Below are positions 26,992 to 37,578 of a stretch of 64,000 bases of DNA, piece by piece. The translations under genes were made by a program, and so were the position numbers. The DNA is from Paenibacillus solanacearum (GTDB lineage Bacteria > Bacillota > Bacilli > Paenibacillales > NBRC-103111): positions 124,001 through 188,000 of the forward strand of contig NZ_CAJVAS010000004.1 of the NCBI RefSeq assembly GCF_910593845.1. The letters are read 5' to 3'. How positions within the stretch are numbered: the first letter of the stretch is position 1; each line of letters begins with the position of its first letter. Under the pieces are notes generated by a model, which searched no databases, was not told the origin of the DNA, and worked only from the letters and a program-made list of their open reading frames with translations.

Positions 26992-28432
26992 CTAAGTTAA
27001 TACGCGACTTCCATGCAGCCGGACAGGCTCGCCTGATTGCAGCGCTTCGGCGACTTCAATGCTAGCCTGCTCCTCCTCAAACGTGCATCTGATCTTGACC
27101 GTGTAAGGCGTCTCGATAAACCGCCATTCCATCTCGAAGCTCCCCTCGGCGCTCCACCTCCCGCTTGCGGCGACGGGAAACGAACGGTCCTGCAGCGGCA
27201 TGCTACTCTTCGCCCAATAACCGATTCCGCACTTGACGGTATGCTTCCCATGACGATCCCACAGCGTAATCTCGCACGTATCTCCTTCATACCGGAGTGA
27301 CGCGGCATGAACCTGCAATTGATTCTCGGAAAACGCATACCGAACGCCGGGTACCTTGTCGGCGATCGCTGACGCCGCCAGCCCGTTCGTCCCGAGCGGG
27401 GAGCAGGCCAGCGCGTCGATACAGCCTGCCAATTCGCTAAAGTTCGCGTCATCGGGAGGCATCGGGCGGTCCTGCATACCAGGCAGCAAATGAGCCCATA
27501 CGAGATCAAGCACCTCCTGAATCTCCGTCACTCCAGCCATGATGATGAGGACCGCCTCTTGATCGGGCATCACGATGCAGAGCTGTCCCCGCGAACCGTC
27601 CGCCCGGTAAGCGCCGTGCTGACTGCGCCAGAAGTGGTAGCCGTACCCACGATAATCCGGCTTCTTCCGCCCCGTTCCAATATGCAGCGACGTCGCTTCG
27701 CGGACCCATGCTTCGGAAAGCAGCCGCTTGCCGTCCCACCATCCTTGCTGCAAATATAGCTGCCCGAAACGGGCAATGTGCTCCGGCTTCAACCAAAGTC
27801 CCGTGCCTCCGAGATGAATGCCGTCGGGGCAAGCCTCCCATCGCGCACCCTCAATTCCGAGCGGCTCGAACAGCCTCGGCGTCAAATAATCGAGCAGTGT
27901 CCGGCCCGTCGCTTCTTGAACAATAGCCGACAGCAAATAGCTGGCGCAGCTGTTATATGCAAAGTGCGTCCCGGGCTCGTACACGATCGGCACATCCAAA
28001 AAATCTTGCACCCAATTCGTCATCTCTCGGGTCCTGCTGCTCCAGCATCGGCGTACCGCCATATTCGATTGTCCGGTCGACATCGTCAATAAATGTTTGA
28101 CGCGCAGGGAACGTATCGGACCGTCGCCAGCTCGCACTCCCAATAAGGGCAGTACGAGGTCATCGACATCGAGCAGCCCTTCGTCCACTGCCAGCCCTAC
28201 GGCCGTCGAAGCGAAGCTCTTGCAGCGAGAACAGCATTCGCGGCAGCTCCGGATCGTATGGCGCCCACCGCGCCTCTGCCGCCACTTGTCCGTGACGCAG
28301 CAGCATGAAGCTGTGCAGGCCGATTTGCCTGGCATCCGCTTCCTTCACAAATGACAAAATGGATGACGGCATAACTCCGACTGCTTCCGGCCTGCATCGG
28401 GGGAAAGCAAAAGATAATGGCGGCACGTGCAT
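26992..28432 (-). pseudogene. Serine beta-lactamase/CubicO-family gene with a frameshift in the SxxK motif
   Basis: Two overlapping leftward frames make one protein. The first begins at an ATG at 28432 (AAAGGAG ahead): MHVPPLSFAFPRCRPEAV to RMLFSLQ. The second continues as KSFASTAVGLAVDEGLL to the stop at 26992. The join falls near 28,227, where the family has an S-x-x-K active site; two bases appear missing, or one extra, between the Ser (TCG) and Lys (AAG) codons. Later motifs survive (FAYNSCASYLLS), as does a C-terminal beta-rich domain. Whole length would be about 480 residues. Either a recent inactivation or a sequencing error. Family members hydrolyse esters or beta-lactams. Confidence 0.85.
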
Positions 28433-28655
28433 TCGCTCCTTTCTAATAACAAAGTCCAAAATAACCGGATTAACTATTTTATCCTTTTTCTTACAAATCG
28501 GCAGCCCAAAAAACTAGATTCATTCGATCACGATTTTGATCGTATGAACAAACCTCTGCTGCCATGTTGGCGCCGAATTGTGGTATCCGATCGTCAAATC
28601 GTGTAGAATGTTTAAGAAACAAGAAACATTTACCGACAAAGGATGGTCCCTATTT

Positions 28656-29519
28656 ATGTTTGCAGCACAGGATTGGAAAGATTACGAGCTGATCGATACC
28701 GGAGGCGGGGAAAAACTGGAACGATGGGGCAACATCGTGCTGAGACGTCCCGATCCGCAAATCATTTGGCCGCTGCTGAAAGAAACCGGCCCTTGGCGCG
28801 AAGCGGATGCGCATTACCACCGCAGTTCCAGCGGCGGCGGCAGCTGGGAATATAAGAAGCAAATTCCTGAACGATGGACGATCTCTTATAACGGGTTATC
28901 GTTTCATATCAAACCGACGAGCTTCAAGCACACCGGACTGTTTCCGGAGCAGGCGGTGAACTGGAGCTGGATGATCGATAAGATCCACAGCGCCGGCAGG
29001 CCGATCCGCGTGTTGAACTTGTTCGCATACACCGGCGGCGCATCCGTCGCCTGCGCTTCCGCCGGCGCGGAAGTATGCCATGTCGACGCGTCCAAAGGCG
29101 TCGTTACCTGGGCAAAGGAAAACTTGCAGTTATCGGGCCTCGGCGAACGTCCGGTCCGCTTCATCACCGATGACGTGTTCAAGTTCGTCCAGCGCGAGCA
29201 GCGCCGCGGCAGCAAATACGACGCGATCATTATGGACCCGCCGTCTTACGGCCGCGGCCCGAACGGAGAAACATGGAAACTCGAAACGAATTTGTTCCCG
29301 TTCGTCGAATCATGTATGGACATATTAACGGACAAGCCTTTATTTTTCCTGATCAATTCGTATACGACCGGGTTATCGGCTTCCGTGCTGAAAAATATTC
29401 TTTCCCTGTCGATCGCCCGCAAGTACGGCGGAACGATCAGCTGCGGCGAAATCGGACTGCCGATCACCGCCTCCAAGCTGTCGCTGCCGTGCGGCATTCT
29501 CGGACGTTGGGAGGCGTAG
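28656..29519 (+). CDS. Class I SAM-dependent methyltransferase (RlmI/RlmK-like, probably rRNA)
   Basis: 287 residues from the ATG at 28656; an ATG at 28608 would add 16 residues. The SAM site is VLNLFAYTGGASVACASAGA, followed by VDASKGVVTWAKEN and the catalytic-loop MDPPSYGRG (m5C/RlmI-type DPPSY). It likely methylates a cytosine of rRNA; the exact base is unknown. Only three bases separate it from the pseudouridine synthase, so the two RNA-modification genes form an operon. Confidence 0.9.
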   Translation: MFAAQDWKDYELIDTGGGEKLERWGNIVLRRPDPQIIWPLLKETGPWREADAHYHRSSSGGGSWEYKKQIPERWTISYNGLSFHIKPTSFKHTGLFPEQAVNWSWMIDKIHSAGRPIRVLNLFAYTGGASVACASAGAEVCHVDASKGVVTWAKENLQLSGLGERPVRFITDDVFKFVQREQRRGSKYDAIIMDPPSYGRGPNGETWKLETNLFPFVESCMDILTDKPLFFLINSYTTGLSASVLKNILSLSIARKYGGTISCGEIGLPITASKLSLPCGILGRWEA

Positions 29520-29522
29520 CTT

Positions 29523-30236
29523 ATGGCTGGCGCTTCCCCTCCGATTCCCGTGCTGTACGAGGATAATCACGTGATCGTCGTCGTGAAGCCTCCGAACGTG
29601 CCGACTCAGGAGGACGACTCGCACGACCCGGACATGCTGACATTGATCAAGGCGGACCTCAAGGTACGCCATCACAAGCCAGGCAATGTCTTCCTTGGCC
29701 TTGTTCACCGGCTGGACCGTCCGGTCGGCGGCGTCATGGTATTCGCCAAAACGTCCAAAGCGGCTTCGCGCCTGTCCGACGCCGTTCGGACGCGAGACAT
29801 CCACAAACAATATACGGCGATCGTGCACGGCAAGCCGAAAGAACCGCAAGGCCGGCTGAAGCATCATCTGCTCAAAGATGCGAAGACGAACACTGTCGCC
29901 GTCGTTCCGGCCGGCAAACCAGGCGCCAAGGAGGCGCTGCTCGATTACAGTGTGACCGGTCATGCCGACGGGCTGTCGCGCGTTCAGATCGAGCTGCACA
30001 CGGGCCGGCCGCACCAGATTCGCGTGCAATTCGCGGCCATCGGCTGCCCGCTGGTCGGCGATCAGCGGTACGGCGGACAACACGCAGCGCCAGGGCAGCA
30101 GATTGCGCTCTGGTCGACGGAGCTCGGGTTCGCCCATCCGGTGACCAAGGAAGCGCTGCGCTTCACCTCCGCCCCGCCGCGCAGCTATCCGTGGATGTTG
30201 TGGGATGTAACGCGTATGCCGAGCGGAATCCTATGA
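29523..30236 (+). CDS. RluA-family RNA pseudouridine synthase
   Basis: 237 residues. Turns a uridine in rRNA or tRNA into pseudouridine. Catalytic Asp in LVHRLDRPVGGVMVFA (about 60-75); the binding motif TGRPHQIRVQFA follows near 160. No S4 domain, so the short RluA form. It directly follows the methyltransferase and ends at a strong terminator. The target position is not predictable. Confidence 0.93.
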   Translation: MAGASPPIPVLYEDNHVIVVVKPPNVPTQEDDSHDPDMLTLIKADLKVRHHKPGNVFLGLVHRLDRPVGGVMVFAKTSKAASRLSDAVRTRDIHKQYTAIVHGKPKEPQGRLKHHLLKDAKTNTVAVVPAGKPGAKEALLDYSVTGHADGLSRVQIELHTGRPHQIRVQFAAIGCPLVGDQRYGGQHAAPGQQIALWSTELGFAHPVTKEALRFTSAPPRSYPWMLWDVTRMPSGIL

Positions 30237-30244
30237 GCGGAAAC

Positions 30245-30290
30245 AAAACAGACCTCCCGGTGTGCGTACACCGCATGGAGGTCTGTTTTT
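30245..30290. terminator. Bidirectional terminator between rluA-type gene and marR
   Basis: AAACAGACCTCC pairs with GGAGGTCTGTTT, with an inner CGGTG/CACCG stem. T-runs follow on both strands, so it serves both converging genes. Confidence 0.9.
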
Positions 30291-30293
30291 CTA

Positions 30294-30707
30294 TCAAGCG
30301 TGCGCTACTTTCCCCAGCAAATAAACGAGCAGCTGCTGATTATGCGACGAAATGCGGCTCAAGTACGTTTGCAAAAATTGTTCGCGGATAGCAATACCGC
30401 GCTCACATTCTTGCCGTCCTTTGCCCGTCACCAGCACCCAAACGATGCGCCGGTCCTTCTCGTCCCGTTCTCTAGCGATCAGCTCGCTCTTCTCCATCCG
30501 GTCCAGCAGCGTCGTGATGGCCGCAGGCGTCGTATCCAGATAGTCGATAAAGTCAGACGGCTTCATCTTCTCCTTGCCCGAATACATCAGCAGCTCCAGC
30601 ACCTTCAGTTGGCCTTCCGTCAGCGTCGGCGCAAGCTCGGTCTCCATGTGCGTGCGCAAATCTTTGGACACTTTCCACCACAGCTTGGCAAATTCCTGGG
30701 TAATCAT
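30294..30707 (-). CDS. MarR-family transcriptional regulator
   Basis: 137 residues from the ATG at 30707 (GTGGTGG ahead). A winged helix-turn-helix is clear: LTEGQLKVLELL, PSDFIDYLDTTPAAITTLLDRMEKSELIARERDE (recognition helix) and the wing DKKDRR-like EKDRRIVWVLVT. It should bind DNA as a dimer through terminal helices and respond to small molecules or oxidation. No cysteine in the sensor region. It has no adjacent divergent transporter, so its target is unknown. Confidence 0.93.
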   Translation of the reverse strand: MITQEFAKLWWKVSKDLRTHMETELAPTLTEGQLKVLELLMYSGKEKMKPSDFIDYLDTTPAAITTLLDRMEKSELIARERDEKDRRIVWVLVTGKGRQECERGIAIREQFLQTYLSRISSHNQQLLVYLLGKVAHA

Positions 30708-30911
30708 AGCACCACCACTCCCGTGAAATATCCAATGTTTTCCCTTATTATAGCATTCTTGCAAGTGCATTAAAAGGTTAATAGCATGAATATTTTAGGA
30801 CATGAAGCGATAAAATGATGTACCTTTTGACGAGCTTCAACATATATTGCAACCATGATCGTCGCCTATCGGCGGAGCTTGTCATATCGTGAATCAGGGG
30901 AGAGAACGGCT

Positions 30912-31079
30912 ATGGACGAAAGGAAAATGAAAATCGGCGAGCTGGCGCTCCAGAAAGGAATTATAAACGACCCAAACTGGCTCGAAAAGCTGGACGATTC
31001 GATGCCGGTCTGGGCCGTTCTTGAAATGCTGCTTGGAGTAATGGAGAAGCTGGAGACGAACTATTCCAGCTATGACTAA
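30912..31079 (+). CDS. Small protein of unknown function
   Basis: 55 residues from the ATG at 30912, preceded by GGGGAGAG. Sequence begins MDERKMKIGELALQKGI and includes the helical DSMPVWAVLEMLLGVMEKL. The family is not recognised. Its stop overlaps the parC stop by four bases in a convergent arrangement. Confidence 0.6.
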   Translation: MDERKMKIGELALQKGIINDPNWLEKLDDSMPVWAVLEMLLGVMEKLETNYSSYD

Positions 31080-33511
31080 ACGAATTTCAGCAAATTGATG
31101 ACGCTGTCGGTTTTGTCGATGGAAACGACTTGTTTCCCTGTCGACTTGCGGTCGTCAATCGGCGTCTGCTCGGTCGAGAACGTGACCCGCTCTCCGCTGC
31201 CGAGCATGGCCGCGATATCGAACGGCTCTTTGACCGTGTATGCGCACACAAGCTTGGTGCCGTTCGGCTTCACCCGCTTGCCTTCTTTGAATTCAAACGT
31301 AATGATGCCTTTGCCGCCGCGCCCTTGCACAGGGTAATCGACGACAAGGGAACGTTTGGCGTAGCCGTGATCGGAGATGACAACCACTTCTCCTTCATCG
31401 CCGTCGATCCAATCGGCTGCGACGATCTCGTCGTCATCCTTCAGCTGAATCCCGCGAACGCCGCCCGCGGCGCGCCCCATCGGGTTGACTTCATCTTCCT
31501 TGAAACGAATCGACATGCCCTGCTTGGTGACCAGCAGCAAATCTTTGCCTCCGGCGCTCAGCAGCACGTTCAGCACGGCGTCCTGCTCGGCTACTTTGCA
31601 GGCGACGATACCGATAGACCGGTTCGTTGCATATTCCTTCAGATCCGTGCGTTTCACTTGCCCTTTACGGGTGACGAACACAAGCGATTTGCCCGCTTCT
31701 TCGAAATCTTTGACGGGAATCACATCGACGATCCGGTCGTCCTTCGGAATCGGAATCACATTGACGATCGCCGTCCCGTTGTCTTTCCACTTATACTCCG
31801 GTATTTGATGCACAGGCAGCAGGAAGTACTGCCCTTTTTGCGTGAAGATCAGCAGGTTCTCCAGCGTATTGACATCGAACAAGTGGCGCAGGTAGTCGCC
31901 TTCCTTGAGCCCCGTCTTGTCGATCTCGCCGCCGGAGCGGATGAAGGACAGCTTCCCGGTACGCTTGATATACCCGTCGTTCGATAGCGTGACGAACACA
32001 TCCTCGGCCGTAACCATCACTTCCAGATTGACCTTCAGTTCTTCGACCTCATCCTGTATATCGGAACGGCGATTGATGCCGTATTTTTCGCGAATTTGCG
32101 TGATTTCGTCTTTGATCACGGCAAGCAGCTTCTTCTCGCTGCCCAATATCCCTTGAAGATACGCCACCGTCTTCTGGACTTCCTTCAGTTCTTTCTCCAG
32201 CGAGTGAATTTCCAGATTGGTCAAGCGGTACAGCTGCAGCGTCAAGATCGCGTCGGCTTGCCGTTCGGTGAAGCCGAATTTTTGAACGAGGTTATTCTGC
32301 GCATCCTGACGATTCTTGGAAGCTTTTATCGTCGCGATCACTTCGTCCAAAATATTGAGCGCCTTTACCAAGCCCTCCAACACATGAGCGCGGTCAAGCG
32401 CCTTCTCCAGCTCGTATTGGGAGCGGTGCGTTACGACTTCTCTCTGGTGCTGGATATACGCCCCAAGCATCTCGATCAGCCCGAGCTGCCGCGGCGTTTT
32501 GTTCACGATGGCGACCATGTTGAAATTATACGCCACCTGCAGGTCGGTCTTCTTGAGCAAGTACGCGAGGATCCCCTGCGCATCCGCATCCTTCTTCAGC
32601 TCGACGACAATTCGTAAGCCTTCGCGGCCGCTCTCGTCGCGCACTTCGGTAATGCCCTCGATTTTTTTCTCCAGGCGAATGTTCTCCATCGCCGTCACAA
32701 GCCGCGATTTAACGACCTGATACGGGATTTCGGTAATGACGATCTGCTGACGCCCGCCGCGCATGTCTTCGATCGCCGTGCGCCCGCGCAAATAAATGCG
32801 GCCGCGACCCGTGCGGTACGCTTCGCGAATGCCGTCCGAGCCCATAATGATGCCCCCGGTCGGAAAGTCCGGTCCGCGGACGATGCTCATCAAGTCCTCC
32901 AGCGTTGAATCGGGACGGTCGATCAAGGCGATGCACGCATCGATCACCTCGCGCAGGCTGTGCGGCGGAATTTCCGTTGCAAAGCCGGAAGAGATGCCGC
33001 TGACGCCGTTGACGAGCAGATTCGGAAAGCGCGAAGGGAGCACGACCGGCTCCTTCGTCGAATTGTCGAAGTTATCCTTGAACTGCACGGTGCGCTTCTC
33101 GATGTCCCGCAGCAGTTCCATCGCGATCTCGGACAGCCGCGCCTCCGTATAGCGCATTGCCGCTGCAGGGTCATCGTCCAGCGACCCCCAGTTCCCGTGC
33201 CCGTCGATCAGCACATGGCCCATCTTCCACGGCTGCGCCATCCGCACCATCCCGTCATAAATCGATGCGTCGCCGTGGGGATGGTAGTTGCCCATGACGT
33301 CCCCGACGGTTTTGGCCGATTTGCGGTACGGCTTGTCCGGCGTGTTGCCGGCATCGTACATGGCGTACAAAATACGCCGCTGTACCGGTTTTAAACCATC
33401 GCGCACGTCCGGGATCGCGCGGTCTTGAATAATATATTTGGAATACCGGCCGAAGCGGTCCCCGACAACCTCTTCGAGAAAGGCCGGCAAAAAATTTTCT
33501 GGTATGCTCAA
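31076..33511 (-). CDS. parC: DNA topoisomerase IV subunit A
   Basis: 811 residues; breaks and rejoins DNA to separate daughter chromosomes, with ParE. The catalytic Tyr is in [11 protein letters not shown] (about 120). The quinolone region reads [19 protein letters not shown], with Ala where many ParC proteins have the resistance-determining Ser. The C-terminal beta-pinwheel follows from about 490. It begins 15 bases after parE and is assigned to topoisomerase IV rather than gyrase by that partner's form and the order parE-parC. Confidence 0.93.
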   Translation of the reverse strand: MSIPENFLPAFLEEVVGDRFGRYSKYIIQDRAIPDVRDGLKPVQRRILYAMYDAGNTPDKPYRKSAKTVGDVMGNYHPHGDASIYDGMVRMAQPWKMGHVLIDGHGNWGSLDDDPAAAMRYTEARLSEIAMELLRDIEKRTVQFKDNFDNSTKEPVVLPSRFPNLLVNGVSGISSGFATEIPPHSLREVIDACIALIDRPDSTLEDLMSIVRGPDFPTGGIIMGSDGIREAYRTGRGRIYLRGRTAIEDMRGGRQQIVITEIPYQVVKSRLVTAMENIRLEKKIEGITEVRDESGREGLRIVVELKKDADAQGILAYLLKKTDLQVAYNFNMVAIVNKTPRQLGLIEMLGAYIQHQREVVTHRSQYELEKALDRAHVLEGLVKALNILDEVIATIKASKNRQDAQNNLVQKFGFTERQADAILTLQLYRLTNLEIHSLEKELKEVQKTVAYLQGILGSEKKLLAVIKDEITQIREKYGINRRSDIQDEVEELKVNLEVMVTAEDVFVTLSNDGYIKRTGKLSFIRSGGEIDKTGLKEGDYLRHLFDVNTLENLLIFTQKGQYFLLPVHQIPEYKWKDNGTAIVNVIPIPKDDRIVDVIPVKDFEEAGKSLVFVTRKGQVKRTDLKEYATNRSIGIVACKVAEQDAVLNVLLSAGGKDLLLVTKQGMSIRFKEDEVNPMGRAAGGVRGIQLKDDDEIVAADWIDGDEGEVVVISDHGYAKRSLVVDYPVQGRGGKGIITFEFKEGKRVKPNGTKLVCAYTVKEPFDIAAMLGSGERVTFSTEQTPIDDRKSTGKQVVSIDKTDSVINLLKFV

Positions 33512-33526
33512 CCGTAAGGCCCCCCG

Positions 33527-35500
33527 TTATTCTTCGTATTCCGTGAAGTCCACATTCTCGATAATCCAGCGCTTGCGCGGATCCACTTTGTCTCCCATCA
33601 GTGTGGACACGCGGCGCTCGGCTTTCGCCGCATCCTCGATCTGCACCTTCAGCAAGGTGCGCGTCGCCGGATCCATCGTCGTTTCCCACAGCTGGTCCGG
33701 GTTCATTTCGCCGAGACCTTTGTACCGCTGCAGCTCGATATTTTTGCCGAGCTCCTTGGTTAAAACGTTCAACTGCTCGTCGGTCCAAGCGTAGCGAATC
33801 GAGCTGTTCTTGCCCGCCTTCTTCGTCACTTTGAAGAGCGGGGGCTGGGCGATGTACACTTTGCCCGCATCGATCAGCGGCTTCATGTACCGGTAGAAAA
33901 ACGTCAGCAGCAGCACCTGAATATGAGCACCGTCGGTGTCGGCGTCGGTCATAATAATAATTTTCGCATAATTGCTTTCCGATTCGTCAAACTCCGGTCC
34001 GACCCCCGCTCCGATTGCGGCGATAATCGCCTTGTACTCATCGTTCTTCATAATGTCGAGCAGCTTGGCCTTCTCCGGATTCATCGGCTTGCCCTTCAGC
34101 GGCAGAATCGCCTGATGGCGGGAATCGCGCCCTTGCTTGGCAGAACCGCCGGCAGAGTCCCCTTCCACGATAAACAGCTCGTTGCGCGTGTAGTCCTTCG
34201 ACTGCGCCGGCGTCAGCTTGCCGCCGAGGTTCGAGCTCTCGCTCTTCCCTTTCTTGCCGCTGCGTACTTCTTCCCGCGCTTTGCGTGCCGCTTCGCGGGC
34301 TTTGGCAGACTGAATCGCCTTCTTCATGACCAGCTGCGCCACTTGCGGGTTCTCCTCGAGGAACACCGCCATCTTATCGGACACGACGGAATCCACCGCG
34401 CTGCGCGCCGATGCGCTGCCGAGCTGGTCCTTCGTCTGGCCAACGAATTCGACTTCGCCCATCTTGATATTGATGACCGCCATCATGCCTTCGCGCAAAT
34501 CCTGGCCGTCGAGATTTTTCTCCTTCTCCTTGAGCATGCCGCTCTTGCGCGCATACTCGTTCATGACCCGCGTGTACGCCGTCTTGAAGCCGGTTTCGTG
34601 CGTGCCTCCGCCGCGCGTAGGAATCGAGTTGACGAATGAAACGAGCGTCTCGGTATATCCGTCGTTATACTGCAGCGCCACTTCGACCTCGATCTCGTCC
34701 TTTTCGGAGACGAAATGAATGACATCGTGGAGCACGGCCTTTTCCTCGTTCAAAAATTGCACGAATTGGCTCGCGCCGCCTTCGTATTGGAATTCCTCCT
34801 TCTTGTCCGCGCGCTCGTCGGTGAGCGTCACTTTCAGACCGGAGTTCAAAAATGCGATTTCCTGCAGGCGCTCGTACAGCGTGTCGAAATTGATCGTCGT
34901 TCCGCTTTGAAAAACGCGTTTATCCGGCTTGAACGTTACTTTCGTGCCGGTTTTGCGCGTCGTTCCGATCACTTCCAGCCCCGTCACCGGTTCGCCGACA
35001 TGCTCCTTGTCTTGCTTGTCCATCCAATATTCGAAGCGTTGGCGATGAATTTTGCCTTCGCGGTATATTTCCACTTCCAGCCATTCCGACAAGGCGTTCG
35101 TCACGGAGGCGCCGACGCCGTGCAGGCCGCCTGACTTCTTATATCCTCCGCCGCCAAACTTCCCGCCCGCATGCAAAATCGTAAAGACGACCTGCGGGGT
35201 TGGAATGCCCGTCTTATGCATCCCCGTTGGAATGCCGCGCCCGTTGTCATACACCGTGACCGACTGATCCTTGTGGATCGTCACGTCGATCTGCGAGCAA
35301 AATTTGGCCAAGTGCTCGTCGACGGCATTATCAACGATCTCCCAAACGAGATGATGAAGCCCCGAAGCGCTCGTGCTGCCGATGTACATCCCCGGCCGTT
35401 TGCGGACTGCCACGAGCCCTTCGAGCACTTGTATGTCGTCAGCGCCGTAATCCTGCGGCGCCGCTGTCTTGTTGCCGAAAATATCGAGTTGTTCCGCCAA
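33527..35500 (-). CDS. parE: DNA topoisomerase IV subunit B
   Basis: About 657 residues from a TTG with GGGAGG eight bases ahead; the frame extends upstream without a ribosome site. GHKL ATPase motifs: EIVDNAVDEHLA, YDNGRGIP, GGLHGVGASVTNAL; transducer Lys in the QTKDQLGS loop; TOPRIM motifs LFIVEGDSAGGSAKQGRD and MTDADTDGAHIQ. Works with the following parC. A short intergenic region separates it from the ABC-2 permease gene. Confidence 0.95.
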   Translation of the reverse strand: MAEQLDIFGNKTAAPQDYGADDIQVLEGLVAVRKRPGMYIGSTSASGLHHLVWEIVDNAVDEHLAKFCSQIDVTIHKDQSVTVYDNGRGIPTGMHKTGIPTPQVVFTILHAGGKFGGGGYKKSGGLHGVGASVTNALSEWLEVEIYREGKIHRQRFEYWMDKQDKEHVGEPVTGLEVIGTTRKTGTKVTFKPDKRVFQSGTTINFDTLYERLQEIAFLNSGLKVTLTDERADKKEEFQYEGGASQFVQFLNEEKAVLHDVIHFVSEKDEIEVEVALQYNDGYTETLVSFVNSIPTRGGGTHETGFKTAYTRVMNEYARKSGMLKEKEKNLDGQDLREGMMAVINIKMGEVEFVGQTKDQLGSASARSAVDSVVSDKMAVFLEENPQVAQLVMKKAIQSAKAREAARKAREEVRSGKKGKSESSNLGGKLTPAQSKDYTRNELFIVEGDSAGGSAKQGRDSRHQAILPLKGKPMNPEKAKLLDIMKNDEYKAIIAAIGAGVGPEFDESESNYAKIIIMTDADTDGAHIQVLLLTFFYRYMKPLIDAGKVYIAQPPLFKVTKKAGKNSSIRYAWTDEQLNVLTKELGKNIELQRYKGLGEMNPDQLWETTMDPATRTLLKVQIEDAAKAERRVSTLMGDKVDPRKRWIIENVDFTEYEE

Positions 35501-35566
35501 AATTGCAGCCTCCCTAAACGCGTAAGTCATCCAATCAGCTAAAATGCATTATAACATTTGAACGAA

Positions 35567-36559
35567 TTAGTTCAACACATCTTTTTTCGTGAATGCGGTA
35601 AAAGAAACGAGCACCGACACAATTCCCCAAACGGTCAGCACGGCCAGGGAGAATGGCAAATTCATGCCTTTGATTGGCGGAAGCGCCCCGCTCAAATAAT
35701 CGGTCAGCTTCAAATTGACCATAAATAAATATTTTGCCGTCTCCCAGGAAGAGACCATATTGGTTAGGATGGAGCCGGAGATCAGCACCGCAAGCATGAT
35801 CCCCATGCCGGCCGCCGTGCTGCGCACGAGCACCGAGAACATGAGCGTCATGACGCCGACGATCAGCGCCGAATACCAGACCAGACCGAACTCCATAATC
35901 AAGTAAAGCCACTGCCCCACCGGGCGGACGTTCGAGAAGTCGACCTCCGTCCCGCTTACCTGAAATCCGAAAAATACCGGCATATCCCATCCGCCGTAGC
36001 CGAACACGACCCCTGAGATCACATAACAGAGCAGGCCGGTCGCCAGCACGATAAACGAGACGGACAGCATGATCGTGATCAGCTTGCTCATCAGCACCTT
36101 CCACCGTCTGACGGGACGGGTCAGCAGCAGCTTGATCGTTCCCGACGTATGCTCGCCGGAGACGAGATCGGACGCGACGACCATGACCATGAGCGGAATG
36201 AAAAGCCCGACGGCGTTTTTTACAAACTCTCTTGTAAAGGTTACCCCGTTCGGTGACGCCGGATTCACATCTTTATCCAAGTAGTACTGGGCAAGCTTTA
36301 CTTCAACCCGCCGCCACTGCTTCCATTCCTCGGGCATTCGGTTGCTTCCGATGCTTCGCGTATAATCGACAATTTTCTGCCGCTGCTCCGCGCGCCAATC
36401 GGTCGTCCCGAACTGCTTCTGATTGTTTTGCGTCACTTTCATCTGCGCGTATGTAAACATCGGGATGATCGCCGCGAGAATGAGCAGCACGACGAGCAGC
36501 CGGCGTTTTTTTACAAGCTTGATGCATTCGTTCTTGACGAGCGGATACAGACTAACCAA
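35567..36559 (-). CDS. ABC-2 type transporter permease
   Basis: 330 residues with six likely membrane helices: one near 20-38, then five between about 115 and 325. A large extracytoplasmic loop lies between the first two. Starts at a TTG overlapping the end of the ATPase gene (GGAGGGGGAG ahead), so the two proteins are made together. Pairs with the ATPase to move an unknown substrate; bacitracin-export and lipid or peptide-export pairs look alike. Confidence 0.88.
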   Translation of the reverse strand: MVSLYPLVKNECIKLVKKRRLLVVLLILAAIIPMFTYAQMKVTQNNQKQFGTTDWRAEQRQKIVDYTRSIGSNRMPEEWKQWRRVEVKLAQYYLDKDVNPASPNGVTFTREFVKNAVGLFIPLMVMVVASDLVSGEHTSGTIKLLLTRPVRRWKVLMSKLITIMLSVSFIVLATGLLCYVISGVVFGYGGWDMPVFFGFQVSGTEVDFSNVRPVGQWLYLIMEFGLVWYSALIVGVMTLMFSVLVRSTAAGMGIMLAVLISGSILTNMVSSWETAKYLFMVNLKLTDYLSGALPPIKGMNLPFSLAVLTVWGIVSVLVSFTAFTKKDVLN

Positions 36560-37541
36560 TGCGCTCCCCCTCCGTCAGCTTCAAGAATAAGTCCTCCAGT
36601 GTCGGGTGCTTCAGCTCAATGCCGTACAGTTGAACGCCGGAATCGACCATCCTGCTGGAAAGCGCCGGTATCCGCTCCGGAGGCATCTCCGTGACGATCC
36701 GCTCGGCCAGCTCCCTCTGCCCGGCTGCTCCGGCGTTCCCCTGCTCCGGTTCGCCCAGCGCCAGCACCTTGACTTCCTCGTCCGCATGCAAAATCGACAG
36801 CGCGGGCGCCGCAGGGTGGACGCGCCAAACGACAGTGCCGACAGATTCGTCGATTAATGTCGAAACTTCGCCCACACGAATCACTTCGCCGTGGCTTATA
36901 ATGGCGACCCGATCGCACAATTGCTGAATTTCGCTGAGCAAATGGCTGGAGACGAACAGGCTGAGCCCCTGATCCGCCAGCCGCCTTATAAATTCCCGCA
37001 GCTCCTTGATGCCTTGGGGATCGAGACCGTTGGTCGGCTCGTCCAAAATAAGCAGCTTCGGATCGTTCAGCAGCGCCTGGGCAATGCCGAGCCGCTGACG
37101 CATGCCGAGCGAATACGTCTTCACCTTGTCGTGAATGCGATGATCCATTCCTACAATCTCGGCCACTTCATGAATGCGCTGATCGGTAATTCCCGGCAGC
37201 ATTCGGGCAAAATGCTCGAGATTTTCCCAGCCGCTCAAGTACGGGTACAGCTCCGGATTTTCGACGATACAGCCCACGTATTGCAGCGCTTCGTCATGCT
37301 CCTTCTGCACGTCGTAACCGCAGATCGAGATCGATCCTTCCGTCGGCCGGATCAGATCGACGAGCATGCGGATCGTCGTCGTCTTGCCGGAGCCGTTCGG
37401 TCCCAGAAATCCGAAGATTTCCCCTGCTCCCACTTCGAAAGAAATCCCTTTAATGATGAGCCGTTTGCCGATTCGTTTTTTTACGTTTTGCACCGATAGT
37501 ACGATCTTCGCGTCTCTTCCTTTACCGGCCGCTTCTCCCAC
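36552..37541 (-). CDS. ABC transporter ATP-binding protein
   Basis: 329 residues from a GTG start. Walker A LGPNGSGKTTTIRML (about 49-63), signature YSLGMRQRLGIAQALL, Walker B LLILDEPTNGLDPQG. The signature SLGMRQR and a C-terminal 90-residue extension are typical of bacitracin/CcmA-type export ATPases. It energises the permease encoded immediately downstream. Confidence 0.93.
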   Translation of the reverse strand: MGEAAGKGRDAKIVLSVQNVKKRIGKRLIIKGISFEVGAGEIFGFLGPNGSGKTTTIRMLVDLIRPTEGSISICGYDVQKEHDEALQYVGCIVENPELYPYLSGWENLEHFARMLPGITDQRIHEVAEIVGMDHRIHDKVKTYSLGMRQRLGIAQALLNDPKLLILDEPTNGLDPQGIKELREFIRRLADQGLSLFVSSHLLSEIQQLCDRVAIISHGEVIRVGEVSTLIDESVGTVVWRVHPAAPALSILHADEEVKVLALGEPEQGNAGAAGQRELAERIVTEMPPERIPALSSRMVDSGVQLYGIELKHPTLEDLFLKLTEGERIG

Positions 37542-37578
37542 GGTGCCAGTCCCCCTTACGCATATTCAAGCAACGGCG

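Noticed and set aside
28160..28459. Separate small gene upstream of the beta-lactamase-family gene
   Set aside because: Its residues are the N-terminal part of the same protein in a shifted frame, so it was joined to that gene as one frameshifted locus.
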